From Bacteroidota bacterium (GTDB taxonomy: Bacteria > Bacteroidota > Bacteroidia > UBA4408): 64,000 nt of DNA. Of this stretch, positions 46,364 to 55,951 are shown in pieces (the first letter of the stretch is position 1; every line of letters begins with the position of its first letter). The stretch spans positions 620,001 through 684,000 of the forward strand of contig JADKHO010000002.1 of NCBI GenBank assembly GCA_016721765.1, read 5' to 3'. Made by a program: the position numbers and the translations under genes. The notes under the pieces are model-generated. The model searched no databases. It was not told the origin of the DNA and was given only the letters and a program-made list of their open reading frames with translations.

Positions 46364-46566
46364 AGTGCATTTGCGTGAGTGCTTGATAAGTGGCTAATAA
46401 CTAGCCCCGCACCTTAAATTTTAAGCTTGCAAATATGCAACAAACTAAGCGAAAAGCAGAAGTTTGAGAATGAATAATTGATTCGCTTTAATTAATCGGA
46501 CCTTCGTGCCCCATTCTGAATCACAAGATTGATTCTAATCGTTTAGGTGAAAAAGCCCAAATGCCC

Positions 46567-47868
46567 CTACCTTTGAATGATTATTTTTTGACTTAAGTCG
46601 GCAATTTTTATTACATAAATCCCATCGGGAAGATCAGCTATCCAGAGCTTTTGACCACTTGTTGTTAAATTCGCTTCACGCACCATTGTTCCCATTGAAT
46701 TAAATAGCTTGCAAGGTATTTCTTTGGCATAAGGTGTACTAAAAAAAACTTGAATTTCATCTTGAGCAGGATTTGGAAAAATATTTATGCTCGTTTGTAA
46801 GTTATTTTTTTCAATAGAAACTGTGCTTCCGCAAAATACATCATTCAATTTAGCCCACACTTCATTATCAAAATTAGAAAGCGCATAAACCGGAATCCCA
46901 GAAGAGTTACCCATTCGAACCACTACCAAATCGAGACTTGGAACAACATATATTTTTTGGTCATTTTTACCAAGCGCTGCAACTGCATCTGCCGGAGCAT
47001 TGGGAATTAAGGTGGATTGAAAAACAAATTGTGATTGTGGCAGCATAAAAGAACTTTTGCCATTCAACCACCATAAATATCCATACGCCAGATTTAAATT
47101 TTGTGAGCTGTTTAACATGCTTTGAAAATAACTTGTATCGTGCAATAAGGTATCAGCATTCCAAATTCCTTTGTTCTGGATTAATAATCCAAAGCGTGCC
47201 ATATCACGGAGACGACTGTAAAAAATATAATCGTACCACAGACCTTGCATGCCAATTTTAGATTTAATGCGGCTTGTGGTAAAGGCATTATAGCTATTGC
47301 CGCTTGCATTTGCAATTACATCTTCCAGCAAATGGTAAGGTGCATTGTGGTATGCCCAGCGTGTGCCGGCATCGGCTAAATACGTTAGACAGGTATCCAC
47401 AATACAAAAATCATCCGGCACTCCATCGTCTAAACCACTTGTCATACTTAATTGATGTTTAATTTTTATTAAGCGTTCTTTTTGTGGAGGGCAGACTGTC
47501 CAACCTGTTCCGAGAAATCGGGAGACTGTATCTTCAATGGATAATAAATTTTCTTCTTGCGCAATGCCGGTTAAAAAACCTGTAAGACTTTTGCTTGCTG
47601 AAGCCCAATACCAAAGGCTATCTTGCGTAAATGTTCCAAAGTATTTTTCTAGGGCAATTTTTCCTTGCTTTAATACGATAAATGCTTTCGTATTTTTTTG
47701 TGCCAAGTAATTTTCGAGAGAATCAATTTTATCCGGGCACCAACCCAAAGATAGCGGTGAAATGGTATCCCAAGTATTCCCCAGAAGCGGTGGGAAGTAG
47801 CTTGATTGTGCTTTTGAATTTACTGCACAAAAATTTAGGATGACAAAGTAAATCAGAATCTTTTTCAT
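46567..47868 (-). CDS. Secreted serine hydrolase (class C beta-lactamase fold) with T9SS type A tail
   Basis: Exported protein of 433 residues with a signal peptide ending near residue 20 (AVNSKAQ). The penicillin-binding/esterase active site is SASK at 90-93, with the tyrosine motif YHN at 173-175. A downstream K/H-x-G element is not obvious. Residues 360-433 (INIFPNPAQDEIQVFF to GIYVIKIADLSQKIIIQR cut here) are a type A sorting domain. It is probably a surface esterase or peptidase rather than a true beta-lactamase. The 203-bp gap to its right holds no gene. Confidence 0.92.
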   Translation of the reverse strand: MKKILIYFVILNFCAVNSKAQSSYFPPLLGNTWDTISPLSLGWCPDKIDSLENYLAQKNTKAFIVLKQGKIALEKYFGTFTQDSLWYWASASKSLTGFLTGIAQEENLLSIEDTVSRFLGTGWTVCPPQKERLIKIKHQLSMTSGLDDGVPDDFCIVDTCLTYLADAGTRWAYHNAPYHLLEDVIANASGNSYNAFTTSRIKSKIGMQGLWYDYIFYSRLRDMARFGLLIQNKGIWNADTLLHDTSYFQSMLNSSQNLNLAYGYLWWLNGKSSFMLPQSQFVFQSTLIPNAPADAVAALGKNDQKIYVVPSLDLVVVRMGNSSGIPVYALSNFDNEVWAKLNDVFCGSTVSIEKNNLQTSINIFPNPAQDEIQVFFSTPYAKEIPCKLFNSMGTMVREANLTTSGQKLWIADLPDGIYVIKIADLSQKIIIQR

Positions 47869-47925
47869 AAAGTTTTTCTAATATGACACAAAAGATTGTA
47901 AAAAGTTTAATGCAGTCTCCTCGAT

Positions 47926-50184
47926 TTATTCAGGCTTTTGATACAAATTCATCAACACTTTTTCGGGAGTGAAAGGTGCACTAAATGAAATTTTAGCAGA
48001 AGGATTAAAAGCTAGCACTGCGTTGCGAATAGCAAAGTAGGCCCCAATTCCATACATCAAAGGGGGTTCACCTACTGCTTTAGAATTAAAAATGGCGCGC
48101 TCGCTTCCTTGCGTTTCCAAAGGGTGAATGGTAATTTCTTTTGGAACCGAATAGATATCCGGAACTTTATAAGTACTGAGCGCATTGCTCATCAGCTTGC
48201 CCTCGCTATTATAAATTAATTCCTCTAAAGTCATCCAACCAATACCTTGAACGAGGCCACCTTCAATTTGCCCTTTATCAATAATGGGATTCATACTTTG
48301 CCCATAATCGTGCACCACTTTTACGGAATCGAATTCGTAGGTGCCGCGCAAACAATCCACTGTTACAGTAAACAAGGAAGTGCCATACACATGATAGGCA
48401 AAGGGATGCCCTTTTTCTTTAGTTGCATCGAAATGAATTTCGGGTGTGGCGTAATGTGCACTTTCGGACAAACTTTCGCGGTTTAAAAAACAAGCCATTA
48501 CCAGTTTGTTCCAAGACCACTCGCTCTGAATTCCGTTAACAAAAACCCACTCATCTTTTAATTCAATGGATTTTATATCTGCTTTTAACTCAAGTGCAGC
48601 TCTCTGTTTTAGGCGCATTAAAATTGCTTTGCATGCCATCTCAGTAGCCTTTCCATTTAGGTCGGCTGTTGCGCTTGCAGCAGAAGGCGAAGTATTTGCT
48701 ACACGTGTGGTATTGGTACTTTCCACTTTAATTTTTGAAGGAGAAATTGAAAATACATGGGCAGCCACTTGAAGCATTTTAGTATTAACCCCCTGACCCA
48801 TTTCCACTGCGCCGGTGCTAACACCCACACTTCCATCGGTATACACATGCACTAATGCACGTGCTTGATTCATTAAGGTTTTGGTAAACGATATTCCAAA
48901 ACAAATGGGCATAATTGCAAAGCCCTTTTTGGTGAATTTATTTTGAATGTTGAATGCTTCTATTTCTTCCCTTAGCTTTTTTGTATTAAATAAATCATCA
49001 GCGGTTTGCCAGCAATGATGCGCTTCGCAGCCCTTTGTAATTTGACCGTAATGAAATTCATCTCCTTCGTTCAATAGATTTTTTTTCTGAATTTCGCTAG
49101 CGCTTAAACCCAATTCTTCGGCTGCTTTTGCTATTGCCGCTTCAATAACAAACATCCCTTGAGGGCCACCAAAACCTCTAAACGCGGTATTGGGTGGAAC
49201 ATTTGTTTTACAGCTAAATGCTATTACTTTAGCATTTGGAATGTTGTAAGTATTATTCGCATGAAACAAAGTGCGCTCCATTACAGCAGGCGATAAATCG
49301 GCAGCAGCACCGGCATCTTGATAAAATGTTGCTTCGTAAGCAAGAATTTTTAAATCCTTTGATAGTCCCAATTTAAAATCAGAACTGTAAGGGTGACGTT
49401 TACCAGTCATGCGCATATCGGCCATTCGGTCGAGGATACATTTAACCGGACGTTTTAAGTGATAGGTAGCGAGTGCTGCCATAATTGCCCAAGTCGTAGC
49501 TTGATCTTCCTTGCCTCCAAAACCTCCGCCGAGTCGGGTAACATCCACTTCAATTTTGTGCATGCCAAGTCCCAATACTCTGGCAACCGTGCGCTGCACA
49601 GCTGTTGGGCCTTGAGTAGAAGATACAATTTTGATGTTACCATTTTCTAAAGGGATGGCATAAGCGCCTTGTGTTTCGATATACAAATGTTCTTGTCCAC
49701 CGGATTCGGCAATCCCTTCAAAAATATGATCACACTTTTCCCAGTTTGCTGCTGTATCACCTTTTTGAAAAGTTCGAGGAGGAATGATGAGTTTATTTTG
49801 TTTTGCAGCTTCGCGCGGATCTACAATTGGAGTGAGCTTTTGAAAATCGACTTTAATTAATTTGAGTGCTGCTTTCGCTATTTCATCACTTTCGGCCACT
49901 ACCAAGGCAATGGGCATACCGCAAAAATGCACTTCGTGTTCGGCCAGCAATTCTTCATCGGGAATAATTCCACCAATTTGATTTTCGCCGGGAATATCTT
50001 TGAATGTAAAAACACGAACTACGCCAGTCAATTTCTCCGCTTCAGCAGTATCCAGCTTTAAAATTTTACCGTGCGCAATGTTTGAATCAAATGCATGCGC
50101 AAACAAAGTCCCTTGCAGCAAAGGAATATCATCCACATAAATAGATTCGCCACGCGTATGTGTAAAAGAATCAATGTTTCTCAT
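47926..50184 (-). CDS. xdhB: Xanthine dehydrogenase, molybdopterin-binding subunit
   Basis: Large Moco subunit of 752 residues that hydroxylates purines such as hypoxanthine and xanthine. The Moco segments LGGGFGGKEDQ (218-228), AFRGFGGPQGMFVIEAA cut at FRGFGGPQG, and GAVEMGQGVNTKMLQVAAHV cut at EMGQGVNTK are present, and the catalytic glutamate is in SKAVGEPPLMYG near 700. The whole Moco domain is intact. Its usual partner xdhA lies 5.8 kb upstream on the same strand (55952), separated by the acylation cassette. It begins 81 bp after the SGNH-like gene. Confidence 0.95.
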   Translation of the reverse strand: MRNIDSFTHTRGESIYVDDIPLLQGTLFAHAFDSNIAHGKILKLDTAEAEKLTGVVRVFTFKDIPGENQIGGIIPDEELLAEHEVHFCGMPIALVVAESDEIAKAALKLIKVDFQKLTPIVDPREAAKQNKLIIPPRTFQKGDTAANWEKCDHIFEGIAESGGQEHLYIETQGAYAIPLENGNIKIVSSTQGPTAVQRTVARVLGLGMHKIEVDVTRLGGGFGGKEDQATTWAIMAALATYHLKRPVKCILDRMADMRMTGKRHPYSSDFKLGLSKDLKILAYEATFYQDAGAAADLSPAVMERTLFHANNTYNIPNAKVIAFSCKTNVPPNTAFRGFGGPQGMFVIEAAIAKAAEELGLSASEIQKKNLLNEGDEFHYGQITKGCEAHHCWQTADDLFNTKKLREEIEAFNIQNKFTKKGFAIMPICFGISFTKTLMNQARALVHVYTDGSVGVSTGAVEMGQGVNTKMLQVAAHVFSISPSKIKVESTNTTRVANTSPSAASATADLNGKATEMACKAILMRLKQRAALELKADIKSIELKDEWVFVNGIQSEWSWNKLVMACFLNRESLSESAHYATPEIHFDATKEKGHPFAYHVYGTSLFTVTVDCLRGTYEFDSVKVVHDYGQSMNPIIDKGQIEGGLVQGIGWMTLEELIYNSEGKLMSNALSTYKVPDIYSVPKEITIHPLETQGSERAIFNSKAVGEPPLMYGIGAYFAIRNAVLAFNPSAKISFSAPFTPEKVLMNLYQKPE

Positions 50185-50265
50185 CCATTAATTTTTATGT
50201 GACTAAAATTAGAAATATTAATCAAAATCAGGAAGATAATGTGAATTATTAAGGAATGCACGCAG

Positions 50266-51234
50266 CTAATTGTGCAGGTCCTTTACAATTTGTTGGGCAA
50301 CACTTTTTGAAAATTGCACAGCCGATGTTTTATACAAGTGATTGCCATCGGTATATTGATAGCTGGCGGTATCCTTGTAATTTAAATAACTTACCTTTTC
50401 GGATTTAGCGAGCAAATGCATCAAGCCATCAAAATTAGGCATGTATTGATCTTCGATAGCAATCATTTTTTCTTGGGCCGGAATCCGCAACAAATAAACC
50501 GTTCCGTGCGTTTGTAGGAACTGAATAGTTTTTCGTAAATAGTTGTAACGAAGTATTGAAAATGTAAAATAGGGCAATGCATTTTTATTGTAATCGATAA
50601 CCTTTGCTTCCAATCGCTTGGCAACAATTGCACTATCCATTGGTATTTCAACATCGAGCCAGCCGTCATTATCCACAATAGATTCGGGACGGATAATTTT
50701 ATTTTTTAGGATACAGAAATAGGGATAATTATAGGATTGAATGAGGTAAGGAATATTGGGTTTCGCATTCACATACATTGTCTTTCCTACCGGGTTTTCA
50801 ATTTCAGGAAAATTTAGAGCATCGTTGGGGTTTTTTGATTTTGCGTTGGAAATACACCAAGGATCAAGGGTCACAATGAAAATTCCATTTTTAGCATTTA
50901 CATCAATTTTCTTTTTAATGCTCTCCAAGTAAGTTGGGCCATAAGGTGAATGCGCTAAGGTAAAAGAGTAATTAAACAAGTGCGTATTGATACCGTTCGC
51001 TTTAAATATTTCATTTAACACAGCTGGTTTCATTCCCTGAGCTGCGCGGGAAGCGCCTAAAATCAAGGATTGCTGCTTGGGTGAAGAAAAGCGCACATAA
51101 AATTCATCGCTCTTTCCATCAGCCACAGCAAAAACCGCCAAGATTGACAAGGCTAAAAGAGCAGAAAATAAAAGTACTTGCAAACTAAATTTTTTCATTC
51201 CCGAAACTTTCTTTATCCAATTAAAATTGAGCAT
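50266..51234 (-). CDS. SGNH-like protein partnered with MBOAT acyltransferase
   Basis: A membrane-anchored protein of 322 residues. One N-terminal hydrophobic segment (about 18-38) is followed by an extracytoplasmic domain with an SGNH-like nucleophile loop SLILGASRAAQ (near 57-66, GAS instead of GDS) and a C-terminal DGNHLY resembling the catalytic Asp-x-x-His. It is like DltD or AlgJ/AlgX-type partners of MBOAT enzymes, which finish transfer of an acyl group onto an exported acceptor. The start overlaps the MBOAT gene by 14 bp, so the two are coupled. Role inferred from this pairing. Confidence 0.8.
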   Translation of the reverse strand: MLNFNWIKKVSGMKKFSLQVLLFSALLALSILAVFAVADGKSDEFYVRFSSPKQQSLILGASRAAQGMKPAVLNEIFKANGINTHLFNYSFTLAHSPYGPTYLESIKKKIDVNAKNGIFIVTLDPWCISNAKSKNPNDALNFPEIENPVGKTMYVNAKPNIPYLIQSYNYPYFCILKNKIIRPESIVDNDGWLDVEIPMDSAIVAKRLEAKVIDYNKNALPYFTFSILRYNYLRKTIQFLQTHGTVYLLRIPAQEKMIAIEDQYMPNFDGLMHLLAKSEKVSYLNYKDTASYQYTDGNHLYKTSAVQFSKSVAQQIVKDLHN

Positions 51235-52678
51235 AAATAAATTTTTGCCCTTGACCAGTCATTAAAAAAATAAGCATGGCAAGAACATAATACGTCGTCC
51301 ATCGCTTTATTTTTGATGCCTTTGAGCAATATTGATCAAATCCAAAATCGCTGTCTCTTCCCAGCCATTCGGTGCGTAGCATTATAAAAATAAAAATAGG
51401 ACAAACGAGTAAAATAAATTTATCGATTACCAATCCGTGGTGTGTCGTAAAAAAATCTTGCGTAAAAATGCGGGCAAAATATTCGCCTGCTTTTGGGATG
51501 GATTCAGCTCTAAAAAGCACGAATGAAAACATCACCAAAGAGAAGGTAACTAACATATTTACAAATTCCTTAAGTGTAGGTAACTTCCTATCCTTTGCAA
51601 TTTTTTTACGCTTATTTATGGTGCCGTTTAAAATTAAAGGAATGTAAAAGCATCCGTGCAGTACTCCAAATAAAACATAGGTCCAATTGGCACCATGCCA
51701 CAATCCGATGATAAAAAAATTGATGAGAATAGCTGCGATTAAGCCTCCTTTTTCATAATCTCTAAAGGCAATACTCAGCGGAGTAAAAACGTATTCAGTA
51801 AGCCACGAAGTGAGTGTAATGTGCCATTTGCGCCAAAACTCAGCAATGTTTTGCGCAAAGAATGGGAATTCAAAATTCTTTGAAACTGAAAATCCAATTA
51901 CGCGCGAAAATCCAATTGCCATATCGGAATATCCCGAGAAATCAGCATACAGTTGAAAGGCATAAATCACTGCACCCAAAATTAAAGTATTGGATGGCAA
52001 GGTGGAATAGTGATCGAATATTTGATTTGATATAACACCACACGTATCGGCAATAGCCACCTTTTTAAACATGCCCCACAAAATTTGTTTGAGGCCGGTG
52101 GTAGCCATTTGATAGTTAAATGTTCTTTTTGTTTCGAGCTGCGGTATAAATGATTTAGCTCTATCAATTGGACCCGAAAGAATACATGGAAAGAAAGCGA
52201 GGTAATTCAAAAACACAAGCGGATTTTTGCAAGCAGATAATTTCCCCTTATGAATATCGAGTAAATAACTAATGGTTCGAAAAGTAAAAAAACTTATGCC
52301 CAGCGGAACTGCAATTTTAAGCGTGCCAATATTCGGCGCTAAATGCATTGCATCTAAAACCGTATTAAAAGATTGTACAAAAAAGTTGAAGTACTTAAAA
52401 TATAAAAGTCCGCCAATACCTTGAATTAAGCCAATTGCAAGAAAAACGCTCTTAGCGGAATCGCTTTTGCTATTTTCGATTTTGATTCCCAGATAGAAAT
52501 TGAGTACAGAAATTACTAGCAGAAAAGAAAGCAAATGCCAATCTGTCCATGCATAAAACAAATAGCTTGCGGCTAGTAGAAGCAAATTTTGAGCTGTTAC
52601 ATTTCTATTTGCAACAAACCAGTAACCCGCAAATAATACACTAAAAAAAACGAAGAAGGAAATGGAGTTAAAAGGCAT
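51221..52678 (-). CDS. MBOAT family O-acyltransferase (AlgI-like)
   Basis: Polytopic membrane acyltransferase of 485 residues. MBOAT landmarks are FQLYADFSGYSDMAIGFSR cut at YADFSGYSDMAIG (near 244-256), FWRKWHITLTSWL (near 281) and the catalytic histidine in GLWHGANWTYVLFG (His328). The family moves acyl groups from a carrier across the membrane to a polysaccharide, teichoic-acid-like polymer or protein. The gene is flanked by a carrier protein pathway (FkbH, ACP, MaoC, SDR) and followed by an SGNH-like partner, so the donor acyl chain is probably made by this cassette. Confidence 0.95.
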   Translation of the reverse strand: MPFNSISFFVFFSVLFAGYWFVANRNVTAQNLLLLAASYLFYAWTDWHLLSFLLVISVLNFYLGIKIENSKSDSAKSVFLAIGLIQGIGGLLYFKYFNFFVQSFNTVLDAMHLAPNIGTLKIAVPLGISFFTFRTISYLLDIHKGKLSACKNPLVFLNYLAFFPCILSGPIDRAKSFIPQLETKRTFNYQMATTGLKQILWGMFKKVAIADTCGVISNQIFDHYSTLPSNTLILGAVIYAFQLYADFSGYSDMAIGFSRVIGFSVSKNFEFPFFAQNIAEFWRKWHITLTSWLTEYVFTPLSIAFRDYEKGGLIAAILINFFIIGLWHGANWTYVLFGVLHGCFYIPLILNGTINKRKKIAKDRKLPTLKEFVNMLVTFSLVMFSFVLFRAESIPKAGEYFARIFTQDFFTTHHGLVIDKFILLVCPIFIFIMLRTEWLGRDSDFGFDQYCSKASKIKRWTTYYVLAMLIFLMTGQGQKFIYAQF

Positions 52679-52684
52679 TTTGTG

Positions 52685-53407
52685 TTATTTAATGCTGGAA
52701 GCCGCATTTATGGCAATATCAATTCCATTAATTTGATTGGATGCATTTACTAAATAAAGAACAGTTTCGGCAACTTCTTGAGTAGTCAAGATTTTTTTAA
52801 GCGGATGACTTTCTCGAATTTGTTCCAATATCCTTTCGTCGGTATTTTGTGTTAAAGCCGTTTCCATAAAGGAAGGCGAAACAGAATTTGACGTGATGTT
52901 GAACTTTGCATTTTCATTTGCCCAAACTTTAGTTAATTTTTCGAGGTAAGCCTTATTTGCAGCATACACTGCGGAACCAATAGGCGGTGCGCCAATTAAA
53001 GCAGAAGTTAAAATGCTTATTATTTTTCCACTTTTCCTTTTTCTGAAAATGTGGATTGCTGCTTTTGTGAGCTCGATTATTGGTATGATGTTGTTTTTAA
53101 AATCGACAAGAAAGTCATTCGTATCAATTTTATGAAAATGTGATTTAAGGTATTCACCGGAGTAAGCATTATGAATTAAGACATCTAAATTGAGTTCAGC
53201 CATTTTTTTGGTGAGTTCATTTACAGCTGCTTCATCCGAAAAATTACAAGCAATTGCACTCGTATTGCTAAACTCATTTTCAATTTGCTGTGCTTTAGCT
53301 TGTGAGGAATTATATGTAAAATAAACCGTATTCGATTTATCTTGCGCCAATACTTTAGTGATATCGGCGCCCAAGCCTGAGGCCCCTCCGGAGATTAATA
53401 TATTCAT
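52685..53407 (-). CDS. SDR family reductase (FabG-like)
   Basis: NAD(P)-dependent short-chain dehydrogenase of 240 residues. The cofactor motif is SGGASGLGADI (6-16) and the catalytic triad is Ser135 (ILTSALIG), Tyr148 and Lys152 (YAANKAY). It resembles 3-oxoacyl-ACP reductases. It sits between MaoC (ATGA overlap) and MBOAT (6-bp gap), so it most likely reduces the keto group of the carrier-bound acyl chain made by the cassette. Confidence 0.92.
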   Translation of the reverse strand: MNILISGGASGLGADITKVLAQDKSNTVYFTYNSSQAKAQQIENEFSNTSAIACNFSDEAAVNELTKKMAELNLDVLIHNAYSGEYLKSHFHKIDTNDFLVDFKNNIIPIIELTKAAIHIFRKRKSGKIISILTSALIGAPPIGSAVYAANKAYLEKLTKVWANENAKFNITSNSVSPSFMETALTQNTDERILEQIRESHPLKKILTTQEVAETVLYLVNASNQINGIDIAINAASSIK

Positions 53408-53802
53408 TCTAAAATCCCTATTTGAATGTTCCCTTTAGCCGCGATTTTGCCTGCTAAATTTTTAAACTGAAATTTAAATTCAATTGCCTTCACCGACTCA
53501 AATACTCCGTTGACTTGCGCTGTGAATTGCAATTCCTCATTGAGGTACACCGGATTTTTAAATTGAATCTCTTGTGCAAGAATGATAACGTCTTTAGTGG
53601 GAAGACATTCACCAATAAAATACGAAAGAAAGCCATTCAAAATATTTCCATGCATCACTTTACTTTGAAATCCCTTATTCACCGCAAAGTCGGAATTAGT
53701 GTGCAGTGGATTTTTGTCTTTAAAAGCAGCAATGAAATTATCATAAATTTCTTGTGTTATGACAAATTTCTCCGCAAAGGAATCGCCTTCTTTAAAAATC
53801 AT
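53404..53802 (-). CDS. MaoC-like hotdog-fold hydratase/dehydratase
   Basis: Hotdog protein of 132 residues from the ATG at 53802, which overlaps the ACP stop as ATGA; a TTG further upstream is rejected for this reason. The active-site block is AFKDKNPLHTNSDFAVNKGF cut at DKNPLHTNSDFA, the MaoC pattern of Asp and His, followed by VMHGNILNGFLS. It should hydrate or dehydrate an acyl-ACP intermediate. It overlaps the SDR gene by 4 bp. Confidence 0.88.
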   Translation of the reverse strand: MIFKEGDSFAEKFVITQEIYDNFIAAFKDKNPLHTNSDFAVNKGFQSKVMHGNILNGFLSYFIGECLPTKDVIILAQEIQFKNPVYLNEELQFTAQVNGVFESVKAIEFKFQFKNLAGKIAAKGNIQIGILE

Positions 53803-54041
53803 ATTCCTTTTTCTTGAAGGCAAGTTAACATATCTCCCACATTGTTCCAGCTTTGAATTTCTTTAGATGTAAATCGTATTTTAAACTGCTTTTCAACCGC
53901 TACAACCAATTGAATGTGTGTTAAGGAATCCCATTCTTCCACATCATTGGCGGCAGTTTGCTCTGTTAAAACAATTTCTTCGTTATCCAGAATATCAATA
54001 AAAATTCCATTTACTTGGGCAAGCATTTCACTTCTTTGCAT
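53799..54041 (-). CDS. Dedicated acyl carrier protein
   Basis: A standalone carrier protein of 80 residues. The phosphopantetheine attachment serine is Ser39 in EWDSLTHIQLV. It starts 1 bp after the FkbH stop and overlaps the MaoC gene, so it is a dedicated carrier for this pathway rather than the fatty-acid ACP. The acyl group it carries is unknown. Confidence 0.93.
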   Translation of the reverse strand: MQRSEMLAQVNGIFIDILDNEEIVLTEQTAANDVEEWDSLTHIQLVVAVEKQFKIRFTSKEIQSWNNVGDMLTCLQEKGI

Positions 54042-54042
54042 T

Positions 54043-55764
54043 TTATTTTTTATTAATGTAGGTTATCTTATTCTCGTAATCATTCACATCTAGCTTCCAT
54101 TGTGTTCCGACTTCTGAAAAATTTAGCTTGGGATAATGCTCCTTTACCATTTCGTTTTTTGCAGTAGGCAAGTATTCGGCGAGCAGTGTAGCATAGTTGT
54201 TTTCCTTGGCATATTGAACAATTGTGTCCAGCACAAAATTTTCCATTCCGCGTTTTAGCACACGGCAACTCATAAACCACGTATCAATAAAGAGCGTTTG
54301 GTTGTTTTGCTTTTGCAGGATAATCACACAAATTAAACCGTTGTCACCAAATTTATCTTCCAATGTAAATGCGAAGGTAACGTGTTCATTCGAATTCGCC
54401 AGTAATTCAATATCAGCCTCAGCATAGCGAACCGTACGAAGGTTAAATTGATTAGAGCGTTGTGAAAGTTGTGCTACACGCGGTGTATTAAATTTGTTGA
54501 ATGATTCCACAACGGAAAGCATATCCAAACTTTTTAAAAAATCATCCTCATTGGTGAACTTTTTTTGAATGTTGTTGCGTTGCGCTTCCACTTGATACAA
54601 TTTAGTTCGTTCGAGGTCTTCGTTCGAAAAAGAAACAGTTTCAAATAGGTTTAAGGTGTATAAGTAATTTAAGTATTCGGCAGGATCTTCGGGAAGCTCA
54701 GGCACACAAATTTCGGGTATATTTTCGCGTACAATATTTCGCTCAAACGGATTATCATCCACAAAAACCATTGAATCAAATCCAATATTTAAAATGCTTT
54801 GAATGTGGCGAATATTATCGGCTTTATTGTCCCAATTGGCTACAAACACCGAAATATCATCCAAACGCAAAACCATGTCCGGGTGTTTTTCAAAAGGTTC
54901 CTTGGCAACCGATTCGGTATTTTTACTGCATACTGCTATAATTACACCGCGGTTTTTGAGTTTCTTCACCCAATATTGAAATTCAGAAAATGCTTTTCCA
55001 ATTCCCAGGCTTCCAACTTGAATATTTTCGAGACCATCGTCGCCTATAATACCACCCCAGGTCGTGTTGTCAAGATCGAGAATGATGCACTTTTTAAATT
55101 TCCCATTTAACGCGCCTATCAAATCAATTGTTTTGGAAGCAACAAGTGGCAATGCATCAATACTTAGCACCATTTCGGTGTTGATATACACAGAACTTTG
55201 AAAAAAGGCAGCTTTCCCAATTTCATTTTGGATGGATGAAATATCACACAAAAACAAGTTTGAGTTTTGTGCGGCATAGTTCATTAATTCGAAATTTAAT
55301 TTTCGTATTTGAAACAAAAAGGAGGCTTCGAGTTTAGTAGAATAATTACCAAACACTGCATCGTCAATTTCGGTATAGTTAAACTGTATAATTTTTGCTT
55401 TTAATTGTTCCGATAAAGTAGCGCTAATGTTTGAAATCAAATCTAATTCGGAGTTAGCTAAGGTAGCTTGTTGCTCAGGTTTAAGTTTATTGTACTTCCC
55501 AAGCAATTTGTGCGATGATAAATAAATAAGCACAATATCCGGTTGAAATTCATACAATTCAGAATTGGGATCAAATACTTGTCGTTCGATTTGATTAAAA
55601 TCGGCTTCGTGCACTTGTATATCAAAACCCTTATCAAAACCATCTCCGCGCAATGCTTGCACCAGAAATTGAGTTGCACTATCTCCTAAGACCGAAAGTT
55701 TAATTTTTTTTAAGCCTGAAAAATCCTTCTTTAAGTTGCGTTTTAATTGAGCAAAATCCTTCAT
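54043..55764 (-). CDS. FkbH-like HAD-IIIC enzyme
   Basis: Three-part enzyme of 573 residues. Residues 18-210 are an SGNH-like N-terminal region (LGDSATQF at 26-33). Residues 224-380 are a HAD domain with the nucleophile motif LDLDNTTWGG (Asp230, Asp232). Residues 400-573 are GNAT-like (RSNQFNLRTVRY, FGDNGLICVIIL). FkbH enzymes load a 1,3-bisphosphoglycerate-derived glyceryl unit onto an ACP, and some activate other small acids. The next gene encodes that ACP, which supports loading of a three-carbon unit here. First gene of the cassette; -7 promoter at 55882. Confidence 0.93.
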   Translation of the reverse strand: MKDFAQLKRNLKKDFSGLKKIKLSVLGDSATQFLVQALRGDGFDKGFDIQVHEADFNQIERQVFDPNSELYEFQPDIVLIYLSSHKLLGKYNKLKPEQQATLANSELDLISNISATLSEQLKAKIIQFNYTEIDDAVFGNYSTKLEASFLFQIRKLNFELMNYAAQNSNLFLCDISSIQNEIGKAAFFQSSVYINTEMVLSIDALPLVASKTIDLIGALNGKFKKCIILDLDNTTWGGIIGDDGLENIQVGSLGIGKAFSEFQYWVKKLKNRGVIIAVCSKNTESVAKEPFEKHPDMVLRLDDISVFVANWDNKADNIRHIQSILNIGFDSMVFVDDNPFERNIVRENIPEICVPELPEDPAEYLNYLYTLNLFETVSFSNEDLERTKLYQVEAQRNNIQKKFTNEDDFLKSLDMLSVVESFNKFNTPRVAQLSQRSNQFNLRTVRYAEADIELLANSNEHVTFAFTLEDKFGDNGLICVIILQKQNNQTLFIDTWFMSCRVLKRGMENFVLDTIVQYAKENNYATLLAEYLPTAKNEMVKEHYPKLNFSEVGTQWKLDVNDYENKITYINKK

Positions 55765-55881
55765 CGAATTGTTTATTAAAGGAGCGAGTATTGCAGCGTT
55801 TCTTTTCCTAATTCAAATTAAACCAATAAGCAGATGCAATGCTTCACTACGTATACTTGTATCCCGAAAATTTTAAGCCTG

Positions 55882-55889
55882 CAAATATA
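55882..55889 (-). promoter_or_regulatory. Probable cassette -7 promoter element
   Basis: On the minus strand TATATTTG, an exact TAnnTTTG match, lies 118 bp upstream of the FkbH gene and 63 bp after the xdhA stop. It suggests the cassette has its own promoter. The gap 55765-55951 holds no gene. Confidence 0.45.
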
Positions 55890-55951
55890 GCAGATTTTAG
55901 CAAAGCATAGCCTGTTTTAACCAAGCATTGGTAAAAGAATGAGTAGAAAAT

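Noticed and set aside
54080..55679. Additional frames inside the FkbH gene, both strands
   Set aside because: They overlap an intact conserved gene and lack family features.
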